Below, piece after piece: positions 48,747 through 58,620 of a stretch of DNA of 64,000 nt. The stretch's first letter is position 1, and each line of letters begins with the position of its first letter. Both the position numbers and the translations under genes were made by a program. Source of the stretch: Chloroflexota bacterium (GTDB lineage: Bacteria > Chloroflexota > Anaerolineae > Anaerolineales > Villigracilaceae). The DNA is taken from positions 310,001 to 374,000 of the forward strand of contig JACRPQ010000004.1 of NCBI GenBank assembly GCA_016223135.1. Direction: 5' to 3'. Under the pieces are notes generated by a model that was not told the origin of the DNA, did no database searches, and was given only the letters and a program-made list of their open reading frames with translations.

Positions 48747-49064
48747 ATGGAAACTACCAGCGACGACAAACTTTGGGCGGCGTTGAGTTACGTCTTTGCC
48801 CCGCTCATCGGTATCATTGTTTTGCTCATGGAGGAGAAAAAAGCCCGGCCGTTCATCAAGTTTCATGCGGTGCAGTCCATTGCGGCAAGCGTTGTCTTTT
48901 GGATCATTGCCACCGTTTGGACCACAGTGACTATCGGCTTTGGCGGCTTGTGCGTGCCGCTGTTGTGGCTGGTTTTCCTCTATTGGGCATACAAGGCGTA
49001 TCAGGGAGAGATGGTCGAAATTCCCATGTTAACCAATTTCATCAAAGGTCAGGGCTGGGCATAG
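48747..49064 (+). CDS. DUF4870 membrane protein (Tic20-like)
   Basis: 105 residues. DDKLWAALSYVFAPLIGIIV, FIKFHAVQSIAASVVFWIIA and LLWLVFLYWAYKAYQGEMVE match the DUF4870 family of three-to-four-helix membrane proteins, with the conserved FHAxQS motif. GGAGGAATA upstream sets the start. Function unknown. A strong terminator follows and a clear promoter precedes, so it is a single-gene unit. Confidence 0.85.
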   Translation: METTSDDKLWAALSYVFAPLIGIIVLLMEEKKARPFIKFHAVQSIAASVVFWIIATVWTTVTIGFGGLCVPLLWLVFLYWAYKAYQGEMVEIPMLTNFIKGQGWA

Positions 49065-49084
49065 GTAAACCCTGAAACGATGAA

Positions 49085-49112
49085 GGCTCACGCAAGCCGT
49101 GAGCCTTTTTTG
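49085..49112 (+). terminator. Rho-independent terminator after the DUF4870 gene
   Basis: GGCTCACG-CAAGC-CGTGAGCC followed by TTTTTTG. Confidence 0.9.
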
Positions 49113-49130
49113 TTTTCGGTTGAACACAGG

Positions 49131-50396
49131 TTATTCTATAAACGGTGCAGGGCTTTTGGGAGGCTGTTTCACGCCATCCACCGGCAATAAGAAGGTGAAG
49201 GTACTGCCTTTGCCCTCCTCGCTTTCCGCCCAGATGCGCCCGCCATGCAGTTCAATCATGGATTTGGCGACGGCGAGACCCAACCCCATGCCGCCATGTT
49301 TGCGCGTCAGGTGAGATTCCACCTGGAAGAAGCGGTCGAAGATTTTCGGCAAATCCCGCGCCGGGATGCCGATGCCGTTATCGCTGACAGTAACCTTCAC
49401 ATAGCCGCTGTCTTCTTCGATATTGAGCCGCACTGTGCCGCCCTCCTCGGTAAACTGGAGCGCGTTCTTTACCAGATTGCTAAGGGCAATGTTGATTTTG
49501 GTCTGGTCTGCCTCAATGAAATACGGCGCATTATTCCACTCGCGCAGCAGAGTAATATTCTTTGATTTCGCCTCGTCCTGAAACGTCAGGATGACATCCT
49601 CCGCAATCCTCGTCACGGATACTTTGTTGCTTCGCACGCGCGCAGTGCCAATCTGCACGTTTTCCATATCCGAGATGTTTTCGATGATTTCCTTCAGCCG
49701 TGTAGCGTTGCGGATGATGGTCCCCAGTTGCGCCTCGTATTCCTTGCCGGCAATTTCTTTGAGGAAGGTGGCGTGACCGAGAATCAAGCCCAGGGGAGTC
49801 CGCAGTTCGTGCGAGGTAATGGCGATAAAGTCCGATTTGAGGCGTTCGAGTTCCGCCAGTTGAATGCGCACGGCTTTGACTTTCCGCTCCAGATGCGCGT
49901 TGCGCATCGCCTGTCCGGCAATCGCCGCCAGGGTCGCCAGGATGGCGGCATCCTCTTCGGTATAATGAGCGTTGTCCCGTTTGTTGAGCGCTTCGAGGAC
50001 ACCGATGGTTTCCCCTTGCACAATGATGGGAACCGCCGCCAGCGAGTGCGTTTCGTGCTTGGTGATACGGTCAATCACTTTGAAATGACGCTGGTCTGCC
50101 TTCGTATCTTGAATGATGAGCGGATGCCCTCTGCGGAAGACTTCGCCCGCCACGCTTCCCTCCAGCGGCACCCCCATCGGACGCAAAATGTCGCGGTCGA
50201 ACCAGACCGTGGAGAGAAAGCGCAGTTCCTTTGCCTCGGCGTCATACTCGAGGATGGAGGCAAGTTCGCTGTCTGTCATTTCGCTGGCTTCGGTGATGAT
50301 GGTCTGCAAAAACGATTCGATGTCGGGAGTGGTTGTCAATCCCCGCACCACCTCAAGCAGGCGTTCCAAATTTTCGATGCGTTCGTTGGCTGGCAT
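49131..50396 (-). CDS. GAF-domain sensor histidine kinase
   Basis: 421 residues, soluble. A GAF domain (about 1-175) with TPDIESFLQTIITEASEMTD and PIIVQGETIGVLEALNKRDN, a coiled linker, the H-box [17 protein letters not shown], and a HATPase with NLVKNALQFTEEGGTVRLNI, DNGIGIPARDLPKIFDRFFQ and GMGLGLAVAKSMIELHGG. No response regulator is adjacent, so its partner is elsewhere. A -10-like TATAAT (50409-50404, minus) ends 7 bases before the ATG at 50396, which would give a leaderless transcript. Confidence 0.9.
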   Translation of the reverse strand: MPANERIENLERLLEVVRGLTTTPDIESFLQTIITEASEMTDSELASILEYDAEAKELRFLSTVWFDRDILRPMGVPLEGSVAGEVFRRGHPLIIQDTKADQRHFKVIDRITKHETHSLAAVPIIVQGETIGVLEALNKRDNAHYTEEDAAILATLAAIAGQAMRNAHLERKVKAVRIQLAELERLKSDFIAITSHELRTPLGLILGHATFLKEIAGKEYEAQLGTIIRNATRLKEIIENISDMENVQIGTARVRSNKVSVTRIAEDVILTFQDEAKSKNITLLREWNNAPYFIEADQTKINIALSNLVKNALQFTEEGGTVRLNIEEDSGYVKVTVSDNGIGIPARDLPKIFDRFFQVESHLTRKHGGMGLGLAVAKSMIELHGGRIWAESEEGKGSTFTFLLPVDGVKQPPKSPAPFIE

Positions 50397-50403
50397 GGCT
50401 TGA

Positions 50404-50409
50404 ATTATA
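50404..50409 (-). promoter_or_regulatory. -10 element immediately before the GAF kinase start
   Basis: TATAAT on the minus strand, 7 bases from the ATG. No clear -35. There is no SD between it and the start codon. Confidence 0.5.
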
Positions 50410-50490
50410 CAACACCCGCGCGCCGGCAGCCTGCCGGCGGCAACCATGTTCATCGCCCAAGGCAGTTACAATTCTGATAACTGTTCAGGT

Positions 50491-50623
50491 ATGTCATTGC
50501 GAGGAGCGTTCTATGCGAGGAAGCCCTGGCTTGACGTCAAGGACAGGCAATCTCCCCACTGCCAGATTTTTGTGGAAGAAACGAGATTGCTTCGTGACGC
50601 CTTGACGCCGCCCGCAGTGACAT
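50491..50623. repeat. GTCATTGCGAG-type palindromic element, second copy
   Basis: Starts ATGTCATTGCGAGGAGCG and ends CCCGCAGTGACAT. The interior holds GGCAATCTCCCCACTGCCAG and GAGATTGCTTCGTGACGCC. Same family as 4008-4083. It fills most of the gap between the divergent GAF kinase and ino1 genes; no gene is seen in that gap. Confidence 0.85.
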
Positions 50624-50697
50624 TTGCAATCGTTTTTTGCCATCGCTGAAAAGTTATCGCTTCGGATAAAAACCACACAAAAGGAGTATCAAAACAT

Positions 50698-51783
50698 ATG
50701 CCACACAAAAAAGTACGCGTCGCCATCATCGGCGTGGGAAACTGCGCTTCCTCCCTCGTGCAGGGAGTGCAATTCTACAAGAACGCCAAAAAGGACGATG
50801 TCATTCCCGGCATCATGCACGCCCAACTGGCGGATTATCACATCCGCGACATCGAATTTACCCTCGGCATTGACGTGAACGTCACCAAAGTCGGCAAGGA
50901 CCTCTCCGAAGCCATCTTCGCCGAACCCAACAACACCTATAAATTCGCCGAAGTCCCGCATCTCAACGCGCCGGTCGTGCGCGGCATGACCCACGACGGA
51001 CTCGGCAAATACCTGAGCGGCATCATCCAAAAAGCGCCCGGTCCCACCGCCGACATCGTCCGCCTGCTGCGCGAAACCAAAACCGACGTGGTCGTCAACT
51101 TCCTGCCCGTCGGCTCCGAAATGGCGACCAAATGGTACGTGGAACAGGCTATCGAAGCCGGCTGTGCCTTCGTCAACGGCATTCCCGTCTTCATCGCCTC
51201 CTCCGAATACTGGGGCAAGCGCTTCGCGGATGCGGGCTTGCCCATCCTCGGCGACGACATCAAAAGCCAGTTGGGCGCCACCATCCTGCACCGCCAACTC
51301 GCCACCCTCTTCATTGACCGCGGCATCAAAATCGAACGCACCTACCAGCTCAACTTTGGCGGCAACACCGACTTCCTCAACATGCTCGAACGCGAACGCC
51401 TCGAAAGCAAAAAAATCTCCAAGACCAACGCCGTCACCAGCATGATCCCCTATAAACTCGACCCCGATAACGTGCATGTCGGTCCCTCCGACCATGTGCC
51501 GTGGCTGACCGATCGCAAGTGGGCGTACATCCGCATGGAAGGCACCACCTTCGGCAACGTGCCGCTCAACGTCGAAGTCAAACTCGAAGTGTGGGACAGC
51601 CCCAACTCGGCCGGCGTCATGATAGACGCCATCCGCTGCGCCAAACTCGCCCTCGACCGTGAACTCGCCGGTCCCATTGTTGGACCATCCTCCTACTTCT
51701 TCAAAACTCCTCCTGTCCAATTCCGCGATGAAATCGCCAAGCAAAAAGTGGAAGACTTCATCTCCGGCAAAAGCGATGAATAA
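50698..51783 (+). CDS. ino1: Inositol-3-phosphate synthase
   Basis: 361 residues, the short bacterial/archaeal type. NAD-binding [20 protein letters not shown] at the start, [54 protein letters not shown] and [18 protein letters not shown] match actinobacterial and chloroflexal Ino1. The enzyme converts glucose-6-phosphate to inositol-3-phosphate, the entry to inositol lipids or compatible solutes. SD AAAGGAG upstream. Confidence 0.95.
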   Translation: MPHKKVRVAIIGVGNCASSLVQGVQFYKNAKKDDVIPGIMHAQLADYHIRDIEFTLGIDVNVTKVGKDLSEAIFAEPNNTYKFAEVPHLNAPVVRGMTHDGLGKYLSGIIQKAPGPTADIVRLLRETKTDVVVNFLPVGSEMATKWYVEQAIEAGCAFVNGIPVFIASSEYWGKRFADAGLPILGDDIKSQLGATILHRQLATLFIDRGIKIERTYQLNFGGNTDFLNMLERERLESKKISKTNAVTSMIPYKLDPDNVHVGPSDHVPWLTDRKWAYIRMEGTTFGNVPLNVEVKLEVWDSPNSAGVMIDAIRCAKLALDRELAGPIVGPSSYFFKTPPVQFRDEIAKQKVEDFISGKSDE

Positions 51784-52984
51784 TCCACTGCCCACTGCCC
51801 CCCATCCCATGCCCCTCCTCCGCCGCCTCCCTCCTTTGACCGCGCTCTGGACAAGCCTCAGCCTGCTTGCCATCCTATTGACCGCCTGCACGCCTCAAAC
51901 CTCCGCCCCCACCCTCGACGTGGGCGTCCTCTCCACCCAGGCATACCAGACCGCTCTCGCCGCTCTCCAGCCCACCGCCACCCCCGTCCCTACTGATACC
52001 CCCATCCCCTCGCCGACTGCCGTCCGCACACCGCCCGCCCTGCCCGCTCCCTTCACTACCGCCCGCATCAACCCCCTTGACGTCCCTCACGCCTACGAAG
52101 CCGACACCTGCCGTTACCTCTACAACAAATGGAAATCGGACAACGCCGCCCCGGGCACCATCGTCATGGTCGTCATGCTTCACGGCATCAAAAAGGACGC
52201 GGTGGACGTCACCGCCAACGACATCACCGTCGAAGACTTTCACAAGATGATGAACGACCTGCACGAGCAGGGCTTTCAAGCTATCAACGCCGCACAGATG
52301 GCGGACTTCCTCGACTATAACGCCTACATTCCTCCGCGCTCCGTCCTGCTCATCCAGGATGACCGCCGCACCGGCGAAAACTTCAACACACACTTCCGTC
52401 CCTATTACAAACAATGGGGTTGGACTGTCGTCAACTCCTGGATCAGTCTCGAGGACGGACCCCGCGCCATCGCCCTGCAAGACAACATCGCCCTCGAAGC
52501 CGAAGGCTGGGTGGATCACCAATCGCACGGCTACATCCACAACATCAACATGACCGACGCCTCCACCGACGAATTTATCCGCACTGAATTCGAAAAATCC
52601 ATCGCCGATCTCCAGCAAAACTTCCACAAGACTCCCGTCGCCATCATCTGGCCCGGCGGCGGTTTTGGCATCCGCCCGGTGCAAATTGCCCGCGAATACG
52701 GCTACCGCCTCGGCTTCACCATCAACCCGCGCGGACCCGTCATGTACAACTGGATTCCCCTCGCCGACCAGGCTGACCCCGCCCGCCCCTCCTACATCCC
52801 CGAAGGCTACGTGAACGACCCGCGCATGGTCATCCCCCGCTACTGGCCCTACCAAGTGCGCGCCGAACTCGACAACGTCCGCAATCTCGGCAAAGAAGCC
52901 GCCGCCTACGCCGAACAAAACAAAGCCGTCGAACTCGAATACTACGACATCGTCTGCGCCCCCCTGCTGGGCGCCATTCCGTAG
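51776..52984 (+). CDS. Polysaccharide deacetylase-like lipoprotein
   Basis: 402 residues if started at the ATG overlapping the ino1 stop by 8 bases; an ATG at 51809 is also possible. A lipoprotein signal ends LLTAC (Cys38). A Thr/Pro linker ([14 protein letters not shown]) leads to a NodB-like domain: [11 protein letters not shown] (metal Asp), [12 protein letters not shown] (HxxH) and IIWPGGGFG. This set matches carbohydrate esterase 4 enzymes, though the first motif is atypical (QDD, not TFDD). It probably deacetylates a wall or surface glycan outside the membrane. Confidence 0.75.
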   Translation: MNNPLPTAPHPMPLLRRLPPLTALWTSLSLLAILLTACTPQTSAPTLDVGVLSTQAYQTALAALQPTATPVPTDTPIPSPTAVRTPPALPAPFTTARINPLDVPHAYEADTCRYLYNKWKSDNAAPGTIVMVVMLHGIKKDAVDVTANDITVEDFHKMMNDLHEQGFQAINAAQMADFLDYNAYIPPRSVLLIQDDRRTGENFNTHFRPYYKQWGWTVVNSWISLEDGPRAIALQDNIALEAEGWVDHQSHGYIHNINMTDASTDEFIRTEFEKSIADLQQNFHKTPVAIIWPGGGFGIRPVQIAREYGYRLGFTINPRGPVMYNWIPLADQADPARPSYIPEGYVNDPRMVIPRYWPYQVRAELDNVRNLGKEAAAYAEQNKAVELEYYDIVCAPLLGAIP

Positions 52985-53112
52985 TTTCAGCCGTCGGTGT
53001 GAAAGAACGTGTTTTCCCAATTTTTGCAATAGAGCAGCAGCAGAGCAGATGGTAAAATAAAAAAGAGTTCTCTGTGTGTAATGTGTTGCCATACACCTAG
53101 CCTTGAATGCCA

Positions 53113-53207
53113 GACCCTAAAGGTTTTTCCGAACGATTTAAGTACGAAATTTGCAAGCACGTTCCGTCCCGAATGCCTATTCATTCACCACGAAAACCTT
53201 TAGGGTC
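53113..53207. repeat. GACCCTAAAGGTTTT inverted repeat before the restriction gene
   Basis: Left arm GACCCTAAAGGTTTT (53113-53127), right arm AAAACCTTTAGGGTC (53193-53207), a perfect 15-base inverted repeat around about 65 unrelated bases. The core ACCCTAAAGGT is shared with the element at 27501-27620. No gene is seen in 52985-53257. Confidence 0.9.
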
Positions 53208-53257
53208 CCAAAATCTTCACCACAGCGCAAAAAGAAAATCATACAGGAGTGTCTCAA

Positions 53258-53647
53258 ATGCCAGGAAAAGGAACTGCACCGAAGAGCGGCGATTTGCTAA
53301 AGCGACGTGTGGTTGCTTTGGCTGAAAGTTTGGGCTTGCGGGCAGATACAGAAGTAAAAGCGGCGAGAAGACTGTGGGGACAAAAGCGCTTTATTGACGT
53401 AATTGTTACTGACGACAAAAGCGGCAAACGCTTGGGCATTGAGTGTAAATATCAATCCAGCGGCGGTACAGCAGAAGAAAAAATCCCCGCCACAATTCAA
53501 GATATTGCTTATTGGCCCATCCCAGGAATTGTGGTTATTGATGGGGAAGGATTCTCGTCAAATATGCAAGGGTATTTAATGTCTACCGGTAAAGTCGTAT
53601 GGTTTGACGAACTGGAAGACTGGCTGCGATTGTATTTTGGACTATAA
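53258..53647 (+). CDS. Small PD-(D/E)XK nuclease, probable restriction endonuclease
   Basis: 129 residues. [20 protein letters not shown] gives the catalytic Asp and Glu-x-Lys of the PD-(D/E)XK fold, preceded by an N-terminal helix with conserved basic residues ([20 protein letters not shown]). The following gene is a Dam-type methylase starting one base after this stop, so a type II restriction-modification pair is likely. AT-rich compared with its surroundings. SD AGGAG upstream. Nuclease activity and site specificity are inferred. Confidence 0.7.
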   Translation: MPGKGTAPKSGDLLKRRVVALAESLGLRADTEVKAARRLWGQKRFIDVIVTDDKSGKRLGIECKYQSSGGTAEEKIPATIQDIAYWPIPGIVVIDGEGFSSNMQGYLMSTGKVVWFDELEDWLRLYFGL

Positions 53648-53648
53648 A

Positions 53649-54548
53649 ATGAATGATTTACCTGTTCCACGACCGTTTTTGAAATGGGCGGGAGGGAAAA
53701 CTCAATTGGCAGATGCGCTTTTAGAGCGTATGCCAATGTCATTTCATGATTATCATGAGCCATTTGTTGGAAGTGGGGCGATTTTCTTTCGCTTATATCG
53801 CGAGCAAAAGATTCGGCGTGCTGTTCTGTCCGACTTGAACGCGGAATTGATAGATACTTATTTGGCTGTTCGCGATTGTGTTTCAGAAGTTGTCAAAATT
53901 CTTTCTGACTTCCCCCATGAAGAACAATTTTATTATGATATTCGCACAAAAAATCCATGGAAATTAAGCCTGCCCGAACGCGCTGCGCGCATGATTTATT
54001 TGAATAAGACAGGATATAACGGTTTGTATCGAGTCAATCGGCAGGGAATGTTCAATGTTCCGTTTGGACGATATAAATCGCCAAACTACCTCGATAAAAA
54101 AAATTTACTGGCGGTTTCCCAGGCGTTACAGAATGTTGAGATTCTCTGTGTGCCATTTGAAACAGTTTTAGAACGAGCCAATCCGGGCGATTGGGTGTAT
54201 TTTGATCCTCCTTATGTGCCGCTGTCGCAAACGGCAAACTTTACTTCTTATCATGCCAACGGATTTGGATTGAAAGATCAGGAACGTTTACGCGATGTTT
54301 GTATTGAATTAAGTAGAAACAACGTGTATATCACGCTCTCCAACTCTGATACTGAAATTATCCGTTCGCTTTACGGATCAGCATATTTCGCAATTGATGA
54401 AGTATTAGCCAACCGCGCCATTAATTGCAACGGCGCGAAGCGCGGAAAAATTACAGAACTTGTGATCACAAACTATCCTGTTGAACAGACCCTTCAACTG
54501 CGATTACTTGAGCGGCATGCTCCATACTTTGTGTTAAACGCTCGTTGA
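53649..54548 (+). CDS. Dam family DNA adenine-N6 methyltransferase
   Basis: 299 residues. FLKWAGGK near the N-terminus is the SAM-binding FxGxK-like motif of Dam/DpnM enzymes, [12 protein letters not shown] is motif I, and [10 protein letters not shown] contains the catalytic DPPY. The target-recognition part lies between ([20 protein letters not shown]). As in Dam homologues, GATC is a reasonable first guess for the site but is not shown. One base separates it from the nuclease gene. AT-rich; likely acquired with its partner. Confidence 0.9.
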   Translation: MNDLPVPRPFLKWAGGKTQLADALLERMPMSFHDYHEPFVGSGAIFFRLYREQKIRRAVLSDLNAELIDTYLAVRDCVSEVVKILSDFPHEEQFYYDIRTKNPWKLSLPERAARMIYLNKTGYNGLYRVNRQGMFNVPFGRYKSPNYLDKKNLLAVSQALQNVEILCVPFETVLERANPGDWVYFDPPYVPLSQTANFTSYHANGFGLKDQERLRDVCIELSRNNVYITLSNSDTEIIRSLYGSAYFAIDEVLANRAINCNGAKRGKITELVITNYPVEQTLQLRLLERHAPYFVLNAR

Positions 54549-54605
54549 ACCGCTTTACTGTTGCAGCGGATACATTCGCTGCGTTGCTGCCGCTAAAACC
54601 TGCCG

Positions 54606-56822
54606 ATGCAGCCTCAACCTTACCTCCCCGGAACGAAGCCGGCGGATCCCGGTCCGCTTTCCCGCTTCATGCCTCCGCTGGAAGAGGGGGTAATCGCGCG
54701 CTGGCTCCCGCTTCATGCCGCGCCCGGCGCCTGGCTGCTCGACCCATTCGGATTCTCCCCCCGCCTCACCCTCGAAGCCGCCCGCGCCGGTTACCGCGTC
54801 CTCGTCACCGTCAACAACCCCATCACCCGCTTCCTGCTGGAGACCTCCGCCCAGCCGCCCCCCGAAGCGGATTTCAAAGCCGCCCTCTCCGAACTGGAAA
54901 CCGCCAAAAAAGGCGACGAACGTCTTGGCGCGCATCTCCAATCCCTCTACCTCACCCCCTGCCAAAAGTGCGAACGTGAAATTCAAGCGGAAGCCTTCCT
55001 CTGGCGCAAAGGCGAAGACGCTCCCTACGCGCGCATTTACACCTGTCCGCATTGCGGCGATGCAGGGGAACGCCTCGCCACCCAACAGGATATTGACCGC
55101 GCAAAGAAGATTGCCGCCACCGACAGTCTGCATCGCTCGCGCGCTTTCGAGCGGGTGGCTGCGCTCGACGACGAAGACCGCATCTACGCCGAAGAAGCGA
55201 TTTCACATTACCTCCCGCGTCCTCTCTATTTCCTGACCACCGTCATCAACCGCCTCGACTCATTGCGGTTATCACCGGAACGCAGACGCGCCTTGAGCGC
55301 CCTGCTGCTGGTCGCCTGCGACGCCGGCAACACCTTGTGGGGGCATCCCTCCGAACGACCGCGACCCAAGCAGCTCAACATTCCTGCCCAGTTCCGCGAA
55401 CATAATCTGTGGATGATGCTCGAGCGTGGACAAAGCCTGTGGGCAGAGACAGGTTCCGGCGTCCCGCTTGAAGCGTGGCCCCGTAAACTTCCAGAGAGCG
55501 GGGGGATTTGTCTCTATGAGGGGCGTCTCAAAGAGTTGGCGCGTGAAGTCAAAAAGGAGATTCCGATTGCGGCGGTCATTGGGGCGGTGCCGCGTCCGAA
55601 TCAAGCGTTTTGGACGCTCTCGGCGCTGTGGGCGGGGTGGCTGTGGGGGCGCGAGGCGGTGGAACCGTTCAAGGTGGCGCTGCGCCGCCGCCGCTATGAC
55701 TGGGCGTGGAATGCCACCGCGCTGTATGCGGCGTTTTCGCATCTCTTCGAACTGCTTCCGCTGGGGACGCCGTTTTTGGGTCTCCTGCCCGAACCTGAGC
55801 CGGCGTTCCTCACTTCGGCTCTCACCGCCGCGAGCGCCGCCGGCTTCGACCTGATCTCGCTTGCCCTGCGCACGGAACACGACGCCGTGCAGGCGGTCTG
55901 GCGGCGCGGCGAGGCTTTGAAGCGTGAGGCGAATGCAGCGGATGTGTCCCTTGTGCGCGAAGCGATTGTCTCGCATTTGAAGGAACGCGGCGAGCCGGCT
56001 CGTTATCTGCATCTGCATACAGCGGGTTTGATTGCGCTGGCTGAAGCGCATGCCCTGAAGGAAAAAGAGCGCGAGTTCGATGAAACCCTGCGCCTGACAC
56101 ACTCGCTGATTCAAAAGGCGCTGTTGGAGGATGAACGCTTCGTGCATTATTCGAGCGGGGAGGGCATCGAGACGGGACTGTGGGGGCTGATGGATGCTTC
56201 GTTTGATTCGCTCACCGATCGGGTGGAGGTTGCCGTTGTCACCTTTTTGCAAAAGAACCCCAACAGCATTTACCTGGAAATCGAAGACAATGTGTATCCC
56301 CAGTTTCCCGGCTTGCTGACGCCCTCGAAAGGGATGATCTATGCCGTGCTGGACTCGTATGCGCTGCGGCAGGGGGCGGCGTTCGTTTTGCGCCCGGAGG
56401 ATGTCGCCGCCGTGCGGCGCAGGGAATTGAACACGGTCATTGCCCTGCTCGAGGCAATTGGCAAGCGGCTGAATTACACCACGCGCCAGGCTGGGAGAAA
56501 TTATCTCTGGGAGGATGAAAACAGCCGTGTGGCGCGTGTGTTCTATGTTCTCGCTTCCGCTTTGATTGGGCGGGCAATGGAGGAAACACCTTATCCGCCG
56601 GCGCACACCATCATCGTCATCCCCGGCGGACGGGCAGGGCTGATCGAATATAAAGCCGAACGCGATCCGTCGCTGGCGGCGCGCCTGAAGCAGTATCGCC
56701 TGGTGAAATATCGCTTGCTGCGCAGCCTGATCGAATTGCCCGTGCTGACGCGTGAGACCTTCGAGGAGCAAATTGCCAGCGACCCGCTGGAAAAATACGG
56801 CTCGCAGCGAATGATGTTTTGA
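54606..56822 (+). CDS. Large methylase-like protein with zinc ribbon, catalytic motif not recognisable
   Basis: 738 residues. The N-terminus resembles DUF1156/adenine-specific methylases: LLDPFGFSPR at 44-53 in the place of DPFxGxG, and VNNP near 69-72 in the place of DLNP. A CxxC...CxxC zinc ribbon follows (Cys119, 122, 147, 150). I see no NPPY/DPPY catalytic motif. The central part is aromatic-rich and helical (FWTLSALWAGWLWGREAVEP) and the C-terminus has winged-helix-like segments (VEVAVVTFLQKNPNSIYLEI). It may be a catalytically degenerate methylase adapted to DNA binding. It follows the restriction-modification pair. Confidence 0.55.
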   Translation: MQPQPYLPGTKPADPGPLSRFMPPLEEGVIARWLPLHAAPGAWLLDPFGFSPRLTLEAARAGYRVLVTVNNPITRFLLETSAQPPPEADFKAALSELETAKKGDERLGAHLQSLYLTPCQKCEREIQAEAFLWRKGEDAPYARIYTCPHCGDAGERLATQQDIDRAKKIAATDSLHRSRAFERVAALDDEDRIYAEEAISHYLPRPLYFLTTVINRLDSLRLSPERRRALSALLLVACDAGNTLWGHPSERPRPKQLNIPAQFREHNLWMMLERGQSLWAETGSGVPLEAWPRKLPESGGICLYEGRLKELAREVKKEIPIAAVIGAVPRPNQAFWTLSALWAGWLWGREAVEPFKVALRRRRYDWAWNATALYAAFSHLFELLPLGTPFLGLLPEPEPAFLTSALTAASAAGFDLISLALRTEHDAVQAVWRRGEALKREANAADVSLVREAIVSHLKERGEPARYLHLHTAGLIALAEAHALKEKEREFDETLRLTHSLIQKALLEDERFVHYSSGEGIETGLWGLMDASFDSLTDRVEVAVVTFLQKNPNSIYLEIEDNVYPQFPGLLTPSKGMIYAVLDSYALRQGAAFVLRPEDVAAVRRRELNTVIALLEAIGKRLNYTTRQAGRNYLWEDENSRVARVFYVLASALIGRAMEETPYPPAHTIIVIPGGRAGLIEYKAERDPSLAARLKQYRLVKYRLLRSLIELPVLTRETFEEQIASDPLEKYGSQRMMF

Positions 56823-56918
56823 AAGTTCTTCACCATTAAGCCGGTGCAAAACCCAACCTTTTTTGATTTGTGACTTTTGTCCATTCTCAATCGTTCCAGT
56901 GGGATGTATCATCACTGC

Positions 56919-57854
56919 ATGGCAAACAAAGGAGACAAAAACAACCCCATGCATGACCGCGCCTCGCTGACCCAATTTGCCTGGCTTTCAGTGGGGGCGG
57001 CGCTGGCGACCATCGTGCTCAAAACCGCCGCCTACCTCGTGACCGGTTCAGTGGGCTTGCTTTCCGACGCCATCGAGTCGCTGGTCAACCTGGCGGGCGC
57101 CCTCATGGCGTTGACCATGCTGACCATTGCGGCGCGTCCCGCCGACCATGACCACGTGTACGGACACAGCAAGGCGGAATATTTCTCCAGCGTCACCGAA
57201 GGGGCGCTCATCTTCGGCGCAGCGCTGGCGATTATCGCTGCGGCGGTTCAAAAGTTGTTTCAGCCGCGTCCGCTGGAACAATTGGGCGTTGGTTTGGCAA
57301 TCTCTGTTACGGCTGCCAGTCTCAATTTCCTTGTGGCGCGCATTTTGCTGAACGCCGGCCGCCAGCGGCATTCCATCACCCTCGAAGCCGATGCGCATCA
57401 CCTGATGACCGATGTGTGGACTTCCATCGGCGTGCTTGTCGGCGTGGCGCTGGCAGGCATTACGGGCTGGGCGCTGCTCGACCCCATCGTTGCCATTCTG
57501 GTGGCGCTCAATATTCTGTGGACGGGCTTTCAACTCATCCGCCGCTCGGTGATGGGTCTCATGGATGCGGCGCTGCCTGAGAGCGAGCAAAAACTCATTC
57601 AGGAAGTCATGGCAAAATATCAGGAAAGAGGCGTGGACTTCCACGCCCTGCGCACGCGGCAGGCGGCGGCGCGCCGCTTCATTTCCGTGCATGTACTCGT
57701 GCCCGGCGACACCACCGTCCACGATGCCCATCACATCGTGGAAGACTTTGAGGACGACATTCGTTCATCGTTGGGCGGCGCGGTCACCGTCTTCACGCAT
57801 CTCGAACCCGCCGAAGACGAACTCTCGATGGCGGATATACACTTGGACAGATAG
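56919..57854 (+). CDS. Cation diffusion facilitator (CDF) metal transporter
   Basis: 311 residues, six helices. FAWLSVGAALATIVLKTAAY, LLSDAIESLVNLAGA (metal Asp in helix 2), DHDHVYGHSKAEYFSSV, and EADAHHLMTDVWTSIGVLVG (His/Asp pair in helix 5) define the CDF site. The C-terminal cytoplasmic domain (MDAALPESEQKLIQEVMAKY to DAHHIVEDFEDDI) is the regulatory metal-binding part. Exports Zn, Fe or similar divalent ions. ATG 56919 is chosen among several in-frame ATGs. Confidence 0.85.
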   Translation: MANKGDKNNPMHDRASLTQFAWLSVGAALATIVLKTAAYLVTGSVGLLSDAIESLVNLAGALMALTMLTIAARPADHDHVYGHSKAEYFSSVTEGALIFGAALAIIAAAVQKLFQPRPLEQLGVGLAISVTAASLNFLVARILLNAGRQRHSITLEADAHHLMTDVWTSIGVLVGVALAGITGWALLDPIVAILVALNILWTGFQLIRRSVMGLMDAALPESEQKLIQEVMAKYQERGVDFHALRTRQAAARRFISVHVLVPGDTTVHDAHHIVEDFEDDIRSSLGGAVTVFTHLEPAEDELSMADIHLDR

Positions 57855-57872
57855 CAGTTAAAGAGAAGAACC

Positions 57873-58619
57873 ATGTCGAACGCAGAACCCGGACACGGAA
57901 AAATCATCCAACAGGTGCGCTGGCACGACCATCACGACCCGCATCACGGCGAGTTTCGCCTTTCCGATGTCATCCTCGGCGGGCAGGATGGGCTGGTCAA
58001 CGTGCTGGGCGTCATCCTCGGCGTCGCCGCCGCCACAGCCGATGTCCGCATCGTCATTGCGGCGGGACTGGCGGCGACCTTTGCCGAATCCATCTCGATG
58101 GGCGCGGTCGCCTACACTTCCACATTGGCGGAAAACGACCTCTATCACAGCGAACGCGAGCGCGAATACCGCCACATTCATCTCGCCCCCGACGTGGAAG
58201 TCGAAGAAATCCGCGACATCTACCGCAAAAAGGGCTTCGACGGCGAGACGCTCGACAAGATTGTGGAGGTCATCACCTCCAACCCGGACGTGTGGGTCAA
58301 CGTAATGATGTCGGAAGAATTTCAGTTGACGCCGCCGGAAAAGTCGCGGGCGCTCAACTCCGCCCTGCTGGTGGGATTCTCCGCCCTGCTCGGCTCGTTC
58401 ATCCCGCTCTTCCCGTTCTTCTTCTGGACCGTGAAACTGAGCATCGTTTTCTCGATCCTCATCGCCGCCCTGACCTTGTTCCTCGTCGGCTTCTACAAAG
58501 CCCGCGTAACGGTCGGCAAACCCTTCCGCAGCGGGCTGGAGATGGCAATCATCGGCACGGTCAGCGCGCTGGCAGGCTATGTGGTGGGGTTGATCTTCAG
58601 AGTACCGACGGTGCCGTAA
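57873..58619 (+). CDS. VIT1/CCC1 family iron/manganese transporter
   Basis: 248 residues. A His-rich N-terminus (WHDHHDPHHGEF), then DVILGGQDGLVNVLGVILGV and FAESISMGAVAYTSTLAEND, the VIT1 core, a cytoplasmic metal-binding helical bundle (EREREYRHIHLAPDVEVEEI to MMSEEFQL) and three more helices. The family moves Fe2+ or Mn2+ out of the cytoplasm. Just 18 bases after the CDF gene, so the two form a metal-homeostasis unit. Confidence 0.9.
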   Translation: MSNAEPGHGKIIQQVRWHDHHDPHHGEFRLSDVILGGQDGLVNVLGVILGVAAATADVRIVIAAGLAATFAESISMGAVAYTSTLAENDLYHSEREREYRHIHLAPDVEVEEIRDIYRKKGFDGETLDKIVEVITSNPDVWVNVMMSEEFQLTPPEKSRALNSALLVGFSALLGSFIPLFPFFFWTVKLSIVFSILIAALTLFLVGFYKARVTVGKPFRSGLEMAIIGTVSALAGYVVGLIFRVPTVP

Positions 58620-58620
58620 T

